Shown piece after piece: positions 40,376 to 53,100 of a stretch of DNA of 64,000 nucleotides. The stretch's first letter is position 1. Each line of letters opens with the position of its first letter. The notes beneath the pieces are model-generated. The model had not been told where the DNA came from. It saw only the letters and a list, made by a program, of their open reading frames with translations, and did not search any database. The translations under genes were made by a program, and so were the position numbers. Source of the DNA: DATFJC01 sp964528795 (lineage in GTDB: Bacteria; Patescibacteriota; Patescibacteriia; UBA2591; UBA6264); assembly GCA_964528795.1 (NCBI GenBank), contig CAZGUY010000001.1, forward strand, positions 1-64,000, read 5' to 3'.

Positions 40376-41182
40376 ATGTCGAAAACAAAAAGATATTTTA
40401 AAGACCAAAAATATCCCCTTAGACAAAGGGGGCAAAATTTTTTAGTGAGAAAAAAAGCTATAAAAAAAATTGTTAAAGCAGCTGATTTAAATGAAAAAGA
40501 TACTGTTTTAGAAATTGGATCTGGGACGGGGAATTTAACTAAGTTTTTATTAAAGGCAAATAAGGTTATTGCTGTAGAAATAGATGATTTTTTATATAAT
40601 ATTTTAAAAAAAAGATTTGAAAATAAAAAACAAATAAAAATTGAAAATGAAGATATAAGAGATTTGAATTTAGATAGTTTGGGTTTAAAAGATTATAAAG
40701 TCATTGCAAATATACCTTTTAATATTACTGGCCTTTTAATAAGAAAACTTTTAACTTATAAGAATCAAGCTGATTCAATTGTCTTAGTAGTTCAAAAACA
40801 AGTAGGAAAAAGGATTATAGCCGATCCCCCTAATAACTCTTTACTTTCTATATCAGTAAAATTTTTTGGTAAACCAGAAATTGTTTCTTATTTAAGTAAA
40901 AATAATTTTTGGCCTCGACCAAAAGTTGATAGCGCTATTTTAAAAATTACCCCCAAAAAAAGATTTTCTATTTCAAGAAAAAAATTCTTTAAAGTGGTTA
41001 AAGCTGGCTTTCGTCATCCTAGAAAATATTTACTTAACAATTTATCAATAAGTGGTATAATAAAAAAAGAAAAAGGAAAAGATATTTTTAATAAAATTAA
41101 TTTAGATTCCCGTATTCGAGCAGAAAGATTAGAACTTAAAGATTGGGTTAATTTAACCAAGAAATTTTTTAAAAATTCTTAA
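40376..41182 (+). CDS. rsmA: 16S rRNA dimethyladenosine transferase RsmA (KsgA)
   Basis: 268 aa from the ATG at 40376. A start at 40367 is in frame but would lie over the predicted transcription start of the TATAAT just before it. It has RGQNFLVRKKAIKKIV, LEIGSGTGNLTKFLL (SAM loop), VIAVEIDDFL, IENEDIRDL and the active-site IANIPFNITGLLIRKLL (the N-hydro-P-F/Y motif). WPRPKVDSAILKITPK and FRHPRKYLLNNL complete the family. It dimethylates two adjacent adenines near the 3' end of 16S rRNA during subunit maturation. It is followed 9 bases later by the EF-hand protein. Confidence 0.92.
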   Translation: MSKTKRYFKDQKYPLRQRGQNFLVRKKAIKKIVKAADLNEKDTVLEIGSGTGNLTKFLLKANKVIAVEIDDFLYNILKKRFENKKQIKIENEDIRDLNLDSLGLKDYKVIANIPFNITGLLIRKLLTYKNQADSIVLVVQKQVGKRIIADPPNNSLLSISVKFFGKPEIVSYLSKNNFWPRPKVDSAILKITPKKRFSISRKKFFKVVKAGFRHPRKYLLNNLSISGIIKKEKGKDIFNKINLDSRIRAERLELKDWVNLTKKFFKNS

Positions 41183-41191
41183 TCTGTTTTT

Positions 41192-41794
41192 ATGAAAAAA
41201 GATAAGAAAAAACTTTTGAGTTTCATGGTTGTGGTAACAGTTTTAGTTTTGGTTATTATATATTTTAATTTTAGAGCTACTATTTATGGAGTATTTCCTC
41301 AATCAAAAACAAAAGTCAGTTCTTCTCAAAATAGTCAAAACCAGGAAGTAGTTAAAAAAGATACAGACGGAGACGGGTTATATGATTTTGAAGAAAGATT
41401 AGATTATGGTACTTCTCAATATTTAGCTGATACGGACGGGGATGGTTTTTTAGATAAAAAAGAAGTAGAGGCTGGCAGTGATCCTTTAAATCAAACCTCA
41501 ACCTCCTACAACAAAAAAGCCGAAGGAGAAAAGGGCCAAGTTTTAGAAAAGACCTTTTCTAACGAAGATAATAAAAATATTCAAGAATCAGAAAAACAAG
41601 TTTCTGCTGATGAAATAAGGCAACTTTTAATAAACCAGGGTGGTTTAAGTAAAGAAGTTGTGGACAATTTTGATGACAAAACCTTAAAATCGTTGTATAA
41701 TGAAACTAAACAAGAGTTTAATATGAATCTTGATTCATTAGAGGATTTACAAAACGTTAATAACCTGCCTTTGGAGGGGCAGGAGAGTTTTTAA
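41192..41794 (+). CDS. Membrane-anchored protein with calcium-binding (thrombospondin type 3/EF-like) repeats
   Basis: 200 aa. Signal anchor LLSFMVVVTVLVLVIIYF, then a Ser/Gln/Asn-rich linker and two Asp-rich loops, DTDGDGLYDFEERLDYGTS and DTDGDGFLDKKEVEAGSDPLN (about 60-105), the D-x-D-x-D-G pattern of TSP3/EF-hand calcium sites. The C-terminal half (ADEIRQLLINQGGLSKEVVDNFDDKTLKSLYNETKQEF) is helical. It lies immediately before the giant surface protein gene, so calcium-dependent assembly or attachment of that protein is a reasonable inference. No catalytic motif. Confidence 0.7.
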   Translation: MKKDKKKLLSFMVVVTVLVLVIIYFNFRATIYGVFPQSKTKVSSSQNSQNQEVVKKDTDGDGLYDFEERLDYGTSQYLADTDGDGFLDKKEVEAGSDPLNQTSTSYNKKAEGEKGQVLEKTFSNEDNKNIQESEKQVSADEIRQLLINQGGLSKEVVDNFDDKTLKSLYNETKQEFNMNLDSLEDLQNVNNLPLEGQESF

Positions 41795-41802
41795 TTAATA
41801 TT

Positions 41803-41902
41803 NNNNNNNNNNNNNNNNNNNNNNNNNNNNNNNNNNNNNNNNNNNNNNNNNNNNNNNNNNNNNNNNNNNNNNNNNNNNNNNNNNNNNNNNNNNNNNNNNN
41901 NN
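41803..41902. other. Scaffold gap (100 N) at the start of the giant gene
   Basis: The flanks do not overlap. The start codon and signal peptide of the giant protein must lie here; real size unknown. Confidence 0.95.
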
Positions 41903-44900
41903 GCTGGGGCTGTTGCTTGGAAAAATTTTCTAAATATGTATTTAGGAAAAATGGCGAAAGAATCAGCCGAGTGGCTTGCAACAGGTGGTAAGGGCCAAAA
42001 ACCTACCTTTTTAACTAATCCAGGAGATTATCTTACTAAAGTAGGGGATGAAGCTTTAGGTGAATTTATTGACCAGACCGCAAAGTCTTTTACTGGTAAA
42101 AGTCTTTGTGAGGTTGGGAGCCCTACAATTAAGTTTAATATTTTAGCTTCTTTTGATCCTGAATATAGAGAAATGCAATTTAAGAGAAAGTCAAGTTGTC
42201 CTTTTAGTAAAATAAAGGAAAGAGCTAAAGAAATGAGAGATCAAAAGCTTGTTAAATTTTCTTTTGATATTAGAGAAGGCCCAGTTGGAAAATACAAGAG
42301 TAATATTGGCAACCTTTTAGCTGGAGATACTACTTTAAATAAAGCAGATGCTATTATTTTACAATCTGTTTTTAATAAGGGAGATGCACCTTGTGTTTAT
42401 GATTCCAGGGGATTTTTAAAAGGAAGAAATTATTGTCAGGGTGGAGGCGATATTGCAACTTCTTGGGTAAATCCAGGTGTTAAAGAGATGTTAGATGTTA
42501 AAGATGGTCTTGCTGGTGTTCAAGAAGATTTAGAAAAAATAATTAAAAAGATTCAAGAAGATAGTTATTCTTCTATTCAAGCCTCTCAAAATGCTTTAGG
42601 TATTGCAAAATCAGATTTATATAATATTAATTCTATAACTGATCTTATTTCTGTGACCGAGACAAGCGAGAATAAGGTGCAATTTAGCAGTAGACCCACT
42701 TATAAATGTATTAATAAAGATATTTCAAGCTTTTGTAATGACCCAGTTTGTTCTCAATTAGCTAAATGGTCACCTCCTGCAGGTTCAGACCCAAATGTAA
42801 GTTGTGATAATAATGAAAGTAATTATAAAGCTGCTGTTATTTATGCAAAAAGAGCAAATAAATATGTTAAGCAGTTAGTAGATTGGGGGAATACTTTATC
42901 AGATATGATAGAAAAATCTGCGCCAAGTGAAGAAATGGCTAATCTACCCGACCTTGATCCTTTAGAGGATTTAGGAAGAATGAATACTCCTGAAGGTTCA
43001 GCCGTAGGAGCTAAAGTTAAACTCTCTTCTGATCTTGCGGACAAAGTAACAGATAAGGTGAATAATTCAAAATTTTGGAAAGGGCAAGTTCAGGGTAGAA
43101 TGAATGATGTAACTACTAAAATTTCTAATATTGTTAAAACACCTTCAACTTGGGTAGATGAAACTGCCAGAAAAGCAGTCAAGGAAGGAAGTGCTTCTGT
43201 AAAGCAATATACCGGTGTAGCTGCAGCAGATGCTGCTCAGATTTTTGCCAGCACTTTAGCTAGCAAACTTTTAGAACAAGCTAAAAAGGGTCTTAATCCA
43301 AATCCTTCACCTGAGGTTGATAGAGGATCTGATTATCTAAGTGAAAATATGCCTGAAAACACTGGTGGCCAAACTGGTACANNNNNNNNNNNNNNNNNNN
43401 NNNNNNNNNNNNNNNNNNNNNNNNNNNNNNNNNNNNNNNNNNNNNNNNNNNNNNNNNNNNNNNNNNNNNNNNNNNNNNNNNGGAGAAACAGGTGGAGAAA
43501 CAGGTGGAGAAACAGGTGGTACTAGTAGTGGAACAGGTTCTGTTACTGTTTCAAAGGAAGAATCAAAAGCTTTTTTCTCAGATTTAGCTACTCCTAATTT
43601 AAAAAGAGGCAATGAATTTACGATTTATGATGAATTTACGGTTTGTCCAGGAGAAAAAGATTATACTAAAACATTTAATTGTATTATAGGTAATGGCTTG
43701 CTTAGAGCTATTGAAGATAGATATACTATAAAAGAGGCTATGGAAAAAGGACTTTTAAATCCCGATTCTATAGTTGGTCAACCTAATGATTATACTAGTC
43801 AACTTAGTTATCCTGTAATTAAAAAATTAAGACGAGTTCGTATTTTTCCATTAGGTTTAGAAGTTGCTGCTTATAAAATTTTTAATGGTGAAGCCGAACC
43901 AGCTACTTTAAAAGAAATTGTTAAAGGGTTTGATCAAGGCTCTCTTTTATCTAATGGCGATCTTGAGCAATATGGTGATGAAGAGGTTCCTGATGGTTGG
44001 GAATTTAATGGAGGAATTGAACCAGATACCTATCATTTCTCTAGGGAATCAAATAGTGGTAGTTTTTCATATTTTATTCAAACTAATTCTGCTGAAGAGG
44101 GGGAATGGCATGGAATAAGAAGTAATAAAATTTATATTCAACCAGATACTACTTATAGTGTATCAGCTCAAGCAAGATTAATGTATGCAAGTGGTGATGG
44201 GTTTGGTTTAAGAGTTCTTTGTAATAAAGATGATGGAACAGGTACTAATTTTCAATGTGAAAATGGTGGATGTATAATAGGTAAAACAAGGCTTGATGGT
44301 TCTAATCCTGTTACATGGCAAAGACTTTATGGAACTTTTACTACTAATAGTGAAGCAGATTATTGTGAAATAATTCTTTCTTTTGGGAACGGGGAATCAG
44401 GCGGAGCTTATTTGGATAGTGTTAAAATGACCCAAGGAGAAAAAATTCCTGAAGATTATAAATTTGAAAAAAGTTCTCAATTTTATCATTTAGTAAATCC
44501 AAATTGGCTTTTAAAGGCTCCAAGTTATAAATGTGGAGCTATGGCTTATTCAGCCGTTCCATTACCTGAAACTAATCAGCGTCAAAAATCTTGTACTGAT
44601 ATAAAAGATTGTATTCGTGAAAATGACAATGGAGAGTGTTTAGCTTATAGTTATTGTACTAGAGAAAAAAATACTTGGAACTTTAGTGGACAATCTTGTC
44701 CAAGTCAATTTAGCAGTTGTGACACTTATACAAGAAAAAGTGATGGCCAAACATTTTCATATTTAACAAAAACTCTTGACTTTGATGGTTGTGATTCTTC
44801 TAATGCAGGTTGTACATGGTATTGTAATGATTGGAGTGGAAAACAGGGCACATGGAAATGTAGTGCTCCTGGCAAATCTTTAGACTATGATAGTGGTGAA

Positions 44901-47900
44901 ACAGTAGATAGTCCGACTAATACTCTATTTTTAACAAGCAATGTAAAGGAGTGTAGTTCGACTGCCCTAAATTGTAATGAATATATTGATATGTCAAAGG
45001 GTAATTTAATTTATAATGGTGGTTTTGAAATTGTAGAATCTAAACGAATAACAGGTTGGGGGATTGATTTAGAATCAGGAAAAGAGGTAAGTGAAAGTTC
45101 ATATCGAGGAGAATATGCTATGACCGAGAGAGGTGATTGGAATTATGCAAGTCAAGAAACCTTTACTGTTGGGGGTGCTAATTATACTTTAAACTTTCAA
45201 TCAAAAACGAATAATAATAAAGAATTAGCAGTCAATTTAAAATTTTATAATGAAAATGGGGATATTTTAATACCTCAATCAAACAGCCAAATTGATACGC
45301 CGGATTTTGATAGTTGGTCTATAGGTTGTGGTGATAATTCTTGCCATATAATTACCAAAAACAACTTAACAGATAGGTATCGTTCTTTTCAATTTAGTTT
45401 TAATACTCCTCAAAATGCTCGTCGAGTTAGAGTATCTTTAGGGACTGGCTCAGAGGGGAGTGGTAATATATTTGTAGACCAAGTTAGTCTTTTTCAAGGT
45501 TTAGAACAAAAAAACTTTGAGTCTTATGCTGACCCAAATTCAAAATTTTATTTACAAGAAGCAAATAAGTGTCAAGCAGAAGATATAGGCTGTAAAATTT
45601 ATACTGAAGAAAATACTGATGTAGAAATACCAGCTGTTATTAATGAAAATGATAGTTGTCCAAGTCAGTGTGTTGGTTATAACAGTTTTTTAGAGATGCC
45701 AACTAGTTTTGATTTAGAAAGTACTTGGAAAAACTTTATTCCTTCCACTGGTGAAAAGTGTAATGCTCCTGGCTGCGAAGGCTTTACTAATTTGGGGGCT
45801 ATAGAAAAAGGAGGCGAATCAACAGAATATTATTCTTATTTAAGAAAATGTTTAATTTTGCCTGAGAATTCTGCTGATTGTAGCAATTTTTATACTTGGG
45901 TTGGTTCTGATACGGCTGGTTATCAGTTAAAAAGGTATCAATTACAAAAGTCCGAAACTGGTGGTCCGGCAAGAAATAGTTCTTATGAAAATGCTAAAGA
46001 TAAATGGGGTGAATGTGAATCAGAATTAGATCTAATGTCCAATCCTCATTGTAAACAATTTTATGATTCAAATGGTAATAAATACTTTAGACTTTACGAG
46101 AATACGGTTTCTTGTTCCAAAGATTGTGTAAGATATAGAAGAGACAAAAATGGAGAAGAGTTTATGGGTTTACCCGAGAAAAGCAATAAATGCTTAGAAA
46201 GTGAAGTAGGTTGTAAAGAATATAAAGGAGTAGATGCTTCTAAGGCTCAAAGAATAATGTTTAAAGATTTTGAAGATGGAACTACTTCTCCTTGGGAGGC
46301 AGGTGAAGATTCTATTATTTCTATCTCAAATGAAGCTTTTAGTTTCCCAGGCCATTCTTTAGAGATTGCTTCAGCTGGTCTTGGTACTGACAGAAGGATG
46401 GTTTTTTATGATGTTTCTGATTTAGTAGAATTACAAGAGAGTTATGAATTAAACTTTTGGGTAAAAGGAGTAAGTAGTTTAACAGCAGGTTTCTCATCGT
46501 TACAAGAAAAAAATGTGACTGATCTTAGTCCTGGAGAATGGCAACAAATTGAGCTTGGTCCATTTGTGTTTGATGGTGATATTTCTTCTAATGAAAAGCT
46601 TAGAATTGAAGCTCAATCTACTGTATTTTATATTGATAATGTTTCTCTTAAATCAAGCACTTCAATTAATTTAATTGAAAATTCATGGCGAACTCCTGAC
46701 AGTTGTGGTTTAGACACAATTGGTTGTAGTGCCTATACAGATAGTAATGGTGATAGATATTATTTAAACTCATTTAATCATTTATGTGAATCTTCGGAGG
46801 TTGGTTGTAGTGCTTTTATAGATACCAAAAATTATAAAAGTCCTTATTCTAAAAAATTTAATACAAGTGAAGATACTTTTGTTAGAGTAGAAGCGGATGA
46901 GCAGGTTTATCTTGTAGATAATAAAGATTCAAGATGTCAAGCAGCTGATAAGGGTTGTCAAAGATTAGGAAAGCCAGATTTGAATGCAGATGGTAGTGTT
47001 TCTGGTTGGAATGATGTATATTTAGAAAATAATCCTGATCAATATGAGACTAATTCAATAATTTGCCAAGACCAAGAGCTTGGTTGTCAGGCCTATGGAG
47101 AAGGCTATTACTTTAAAGATCCAACTCAAACTGGAAAAGTGTGTGAATATAAGGAAGATGTTTTAGTTTATGGTCAAGGTGCAGTTGGTTGGTTTAAAAA
47201 AGGAACCAATGAACCATGTTATATTAAGGATGATGGGACAGGCTATAAATCTAATGATATTGCTTATGGTATTTTATCAGCTAATGAAAGTGTTAATGGG
47301 GTAGATTATAAAGGGTTTGTCGGGGTTTGTCCTCGTAACCAAGATAATTGTACTCAATTTCAAACAGAATATGAAAATCAAAGTAATGAAGAAATAAAAA
47401 CCCGTTCTTATTATTACATAGATAATCAAAGACTTAGTAGGTCTTCTTGTAATGGAACAGTGTCTCGGGCAGATGGTTGTATTCTTTTTAAAAATCCTAA
47501 TAAAACAAATTTAAATAGAGAAGTTATTAATAGATATAATAGTTTTGCTACTTATAATAAATATGAGGAATTAGGGCGACCTGTTTCTCCGGTTAATTGT
47601 GAAAATATAAGAGATTGTAGTGAAGAAGAAAATAAAAATAGTGATTATTGTAAGTACTGCGCTCCTTTAAGGGTAGAAAAGAGAAAGAATAATATGAATG
47701 ACATTATTAAAGTAATTAGGGATAGGATTTGTGGAGAATGGCTTAGTTGTATTAGTTCTCATTTAGTTTGGGATAAAAGTAGTAATTCTTATGTAGAGGA
47801 ATGTGATTATATTGGAAGATGTGATGAATTAATAGGTAAAGGAGATGATAGTCAATGTGGTAATATAGTTGAATCTTCTGGGGCGCCTTTAAATGAAAGT

Positions 47901-50132
47901 AGATATAAATATAGAGATGTTTCATGGAATGGTATGGACTATTCTGGGTTTTCGATATTTAATGCTTATCCAGTTGAAACTTTGAGTCCTTATGTTAATC
48001 AAAGCAAAAATACAGAATATTTAACTCATGATGAAAAAACTATCGGAGTTGAAGAGCAAAATAGAAAACCTCAACTTAGTTGTCAGATTTATCCAGAAAA
48101 AGACTCTCCTTATAAAAAAGGAGTAAAAGAATTTTATCCTGATGTTAATGTTTGTTCCCAAAAAGGAGGTGACGGATATTATCAAGATTGCCAATGTGCC
48201 TATACTAAGGCAAAATTTGGTCAGATAGCAAAATATTATAATCCAAATTCAGAAATACCAAATGGGGTTTGTTCCAGAGTGGGGCAAGGACATGAAATAG
48301 GAGAAGAATGTGATCCTCCAAGCACAGCTGAGATGAAATTTAGTGACTTTGTAAGTCCTTGTGGAGAAGGAGGAATGTGTCAATCTTTAACAGATAAATC
48401 AAGTGCAGTTGGACAAAGAGGCTTTTGTTTAGAAACCGATCCTTCAAAACCCGAAGATATTAATACTTGCATTAGTTGGTGGCCTGGTCAATCTTTGTCT
48501 GATCCTGAAACTAATACTCAATCTATAAGCGCTTCTTATAAACCATCTAAAAATAGATTATGGTATTGTAGTGAATATAATGTTGGTATTGAAAAATTAG
48601 AAGGAAAAACAAGTTTAGAAAGTTGTGATAATGGTAGTTGTCAAGACCAATTTGATGTAAGATCTAATAGTAACGAATGTTTTAAAGACTACCTTGACGG
48701 TAATGAAACAAAAGCAGTTTACAAACTTGACTCTAAATATAAATGGGAAAGAGATGATATTGAAAATATTACAGTAGATTATAAATTTAATAATAGTTAT
48801 AATGTTGGTTCTTGTTCTAACCTTAAAAGCGTTTGTCAGCCAGGACATGGTGCACATGTTCAAATGGATGAAAATACTCTTGTGAGCGGTGATCAGGACA
48901 GGTTTGTTTTAAGTGATGAAAATTCTTGGAGTATTGAGGGTGAATGTTCTTGGGTTGAGGAAATAACACAAGAAATAGAGTCAGAGGTTAATAATCAAAA
49001 TGATCAAGACTTCAAGGTTGCTCTAGAGAATGCTCAAACATACATTAGAGATAGGGTTAGAATAAAAGCAGACTTTAAAAATGGACTTTTAGATGGTTTT
49101 ACAGTTTCCCTTGATGCAGGTAAAAATGCATCAATAATTAAGGATTTAAGTAGTAGTGGTCTCACATTTAAGATTAATGATGCTACTATTAATTTTGGTC
49201 AGTGTGAGAAAGTTGTTAAAGTGCCAACCGACGAACAAGGGTTAGCAACTGTATTTACTAATAGAATTAATAATATCAAAGATTATTCTCAAAGTGCTTT
49301 TGATGACAAAGATTATAATACAAAATGTCAACCTTGGGGAGCTCTTCATTACTCATCCGATTGGAACCCATCTAATACAGAACTAGTATTGTCTTCTGAT
49401 AATACTTGTTATAAAGATCAAGATAAAGGAACAGTTTGGGGAGACACAGGAAGTTCTGGCAAAGATGAACTTAAAAATATTATACCTAAAATAAATACTT
49501 GTTGGGAAAAAGGGAGTAAAAACAATTATTCAGACCAATGCAGTAATTATAAATGGAATTTTTTGTCTAGTTTACCAACTATTAGAAAAGAATATGGTGA
49601 TTATGATTTACCCCATATAGAAGATAAAAATCAATCTAATAAACCTTTTAGTATTAATGGTAAGGTAAAAGGTGAACTTGAATCAGAAAAAGCTTATTCA
49701 GCTAAAATGGAATTCTATGCTTGGGTAGATAAAAATGCTATGCCAATGAGAAATATTGAAATTGATTGGGGAGGAGATCAAATTAATGATAATTCTTTTG
49801 TTCAATCATACAATGTAATTTCAAAAAATTATAAACCATCTTGTTGTGAATCAAAAGAAGATTGTAATAATATGGATGAAGCTAAAAACGATCTTGATCC
49901 TGGCCTTAACTTTGGAAATATTCCAAGTTCATGCAAAGAGGATTTCTTAAGATTTGAAAGAACCTACTTTTGTGAAGGGTCTGGTTCAGTAGGTTGGGAA
50001 AAGTATGGTTGTGAAAATGCTTGTTGTTTTAAGCCAAAGGTAAAAATTAAAGATAATTGGGGTTTTTATAATAGAAATAATCAAGAATTTGATGGTGTAA
50101 TAAAAGTTGTTGTACCTCAGGAAGAAGAATAG
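41903..50132 (+). CDS. Giant cysteine-rich surface protein with T4SS context (start and repeat tract in gaps)
   Basis: About 2,700 codons are visible in two blocks either side of the gap at 43382. Block 1 (493 codons) is helical with few Cys (CEVGSP, CINKDISSFCNDPVC). A Gly-Glu-Thr-Gly-Gly repeat spans the gap, and both sides read the same repeat, so I treat it as one gene. Block 2 (2,216 codons) has three carbohydrate-binding-like beta modules (about 43951-44445, 45001-45500, 46265-46660, each with a NGDLEQ/NGGFE/FEDG start and an FVDQVSL/YIDNVSL-type end). It also has at least eight copies of C-x(3-5)-(G/N)-C-x2-(Y/F), such as CQAEDIGCKIY and CLESEVGCKEY. The C-terminus is again Cys-rich. 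A surface adhesin or shaft is likely. Confidence 0.75.
43382..43481. other. Scaffold gap (100 N) in the GETGG repeat tract
   Basis: The right edge is a 12-base repeat (GGAGAAACAGGT). The left edge ends in the same theme. Repeat collapse explains the gap; repeat number is unknown. Confidence 0.9.
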
Positions 50133-50166
50133 GTTGAATAATATAATATAGTGTTTTTATAAAAAT

Positions 50167-53100
50167 ATGAATATTTTAAAAGGTAAACGCAAAATATGGC
50201 TAATGATAGCTTTAATAGCTATAGCTTTTGTGATACCCCAGCTTGGTCTTGCTGACATTGGACAAGCAGTTGCTCAAATAATATCAAGTGCTGTTTTAAA
50301 TGTAGTTAATTTTTTAGTGGGTTGGTTGATTACTCTTTTGGTTAAAGTTTTTGTTGCTGTTGCTCAATATAATCAATTTATAGCTTCAGCTGCTGTTTCA
50401 AAGGGTTGGATTATTATTCGGGATGTATTTAATATGTTTTTTGTTATAGCTTTATTAATTATTGCTTTTTCTACTGTTTTAGGAATTCAGAAATATCATT
50501 ATAAACGAATATTACTTAGTTTATTAATAGCAGCTGTTTTAGTTAATTTTTCAAAATTAATTTGTGGTATTTTTATTGATATATCGCAAGTTTTAATGCT
50601 TACGTTTGTTGGTGCTTTTAAAGATGTGGCTGGTGGTAATTTAATTGAAATGATGGGTCTTAGGGGCTTGTTGTCTTTAAAGTCAGGAGCTGGTCAGGAT
50701 GTCGGAGGTGCCGAGATAATGGGAGCTACTCTTTTAGCTCTTATAATGGCAGTTGTTTCGGTAGTAGTTTTAGGAGTGATAGTAATGATTTTAATATTTA
50801 GGATAGTTTGGCTTTGGTTTTTGGTGGTCTTATCTCCTTTAGCCTTTGTATCTACTGTTTTACCGAGCACTGAAAGGTATGGTAGAAGATGGTGGTCACA
50901 GTTTGGTAAAGAAATTGTAGTTGGACCAGTTTTAGCATTTTGTTTATGGCTTTCATTTGCTGTAGTTCAACAAGGAGATATAGCTAAAGGGGTTGAATTT
51001 GAAGAAAAGCAAGCTGGGGCTAATCAAAGTACTTCTACAGATCAAAAAATTTCAGAAGCAGCTTCACCTCAATATATTTTAAATTTTATGCTTGGAATTG
51101 GAATGTTGGTTGGTTCTTTAATGGTAGCAGAAACATTAGGTGTTGCTGGTGCTGGATTAGCTACTAAAGCAAAAGGTAAGTTAGAAGCTTATGCTAAAGG
51201 AGAAAAAGGTCCCCTTAAAGGAGCTAAGGAAGGTGCCAAAAGAGTTGGAAGAGCAGCTAAAGGTGTTGCTAAAGGAGCTGGAAAAGCAGCTGTCAAAACA
51301 CCAGGCAAACTGGTTCAAGGTGGTCTTAAAAGTGTAGGAAGAAAAATGCAGAAGAAGGGTGGTAGAATGGAAAAGGTTGGAAAAGCAGTAGAGGTGGGAG
51401 CAGAACCTGTTAAAAACATTCAACAGCTTAAAGCTAATATAGGTGGGTATTTTGACAAAAAAGGGAAAAAGCGTAATGAAAGGATGAAAAAAAGAGAAGA
51501 AATTAGGAAAAGTGATAAATATGATACTAAAGAAGAGCGCAAAAAGGCTTTAAAAAATGTAGAAGGCTCAAGTATTGTAGATGAGGCTATGTTTAATTTG
51601 TCAGAAACTTATAAAAGCACTGGATTTTCAGATAGACAAGCTATTTCTGCTGCTCAAACTAAAAATATTCAAGAGACAATGGATAGATGGGAAAAACAAG
51701 GCAAAACAGATGATGAGATAGAGCTCCTTCTTGATAGAGGTTCAAAAACAGAATCTCAAGCGGCCGCACTAATGCTTGCTAAACGAGGTAAAATTGATAA
51801 TCCAAATCTGCTAAAAAAGACAAGTAAATCATTATCAGGTCTTCCAGAGCTTAGTAAAAAATTTAATAAACATGCTAAAAAACAAATTGATCCAGATATT
51901 TTAGCAAAAGGTTTTTATAATGGTTTTAAAAGAGGTATGGACGACTTTAAGGATGTAATGGATGATATAAAATCAGGTGATTTAGATCCAGCCAAATTTT
52001 TTAAAGAGCTTAGCGACGATAACTTTAATAAAATGGAAGAAGCTTCTGAAGGACAATTGTTAACTAATTTATCAGAAATGTTAGATGGAGACGATTATAA
52101 AAATACTATATCTAAATTAAATAGAAGCACAAAAGGTAAAAAAAGATATAATAAAATGCTTAAAAGTGTTGATACCTCTGAAATGGAAAGTAAAAAGGAG
52201 AAAGATAAATTTATTAAAGCTAATAGTGATCAGATTATGGAAATGGATCAGACAAACTTTGATAAAATGCAAGAGCTTGCTGGAGAAGAGAATTTACTTT
52301 CCAAGGTATATGATTCAAAAGATAATGAAGATTTTGAATCTTGGGGCAATAAGATGAGAAACACTAAGAAGGGTAGACAATATTTAAATAGCTTAATTGA
52401 TGGCAATGACAAAATTGAGGGAATGGATTCCTCTAAATTAGAATCAGAAGAAGATAAGCAAACCTTTGTAAGAACAACAGGTAGATTAGATTTTGTTTTA
52501 GAAAGCATTAAAAACCAGTCAGATATAATTGAAGAAAAATATAAACAACAAGAACAAGAAATAAAAGAGAGTGATAAATACGAAACAGAAGAAGAAAGAA
52601 AAAATGCTCTTAAAGATAACCAAAAAGCTAAAAAAGCTGAGATGAAAAAGAAAGTGGGGGTTGATGAGTTTATATCTGATAATAAAGGTATAATAATGAA
52701 TAATCTTTCAGAAAAAGCTGCTAAAAATAAAGAAACTGTAAAAACCTTACTTGAAAATAAGGCAATTAAAAGAAAAGATATTGATAATTTAGAAGGGAAA
52801 AATAAGAAAGCATTTTTAAATACGCTAGAGGAAGACTTGTTATCAGAACTTAACGCCAAAGGAGATACAAGCGATTTTGCTAACAAAGCTCGTAAAATAT
52901 ATGCTAAAATTAAAAACAATATTTCTCAAGCTTTTGAGGGTGCTACAGACCAGGTTCAAAATCAGTTGGGAACTATGATTGATAATAATGATATTAAAAT
53001 TGAAGATATTGCTAAAAATAAACTTAAAAATGTTGACACAAAGACCATAGAGACCCTAGGAAACAAATTAAGTGGTAAGCAAGTTATAGAAATAGCAAAA

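Noticed and set aside
41936..50132. Two separate genes either side of the gap at 43382
   Set aside because: Both sides read the same Gly-Glu-Thr-Gly-Gly repeat; only the arbitrary 100-N length puts them out of frame. The single-gene view is preferred but unproven.
52248..52919. Long reverse-strand open frame inside the VirB6-like gene
   Set aside because: It is a composition shadow of the Lys-rich tail: low-complexity Ser/Phe/Leu text with no start signal.
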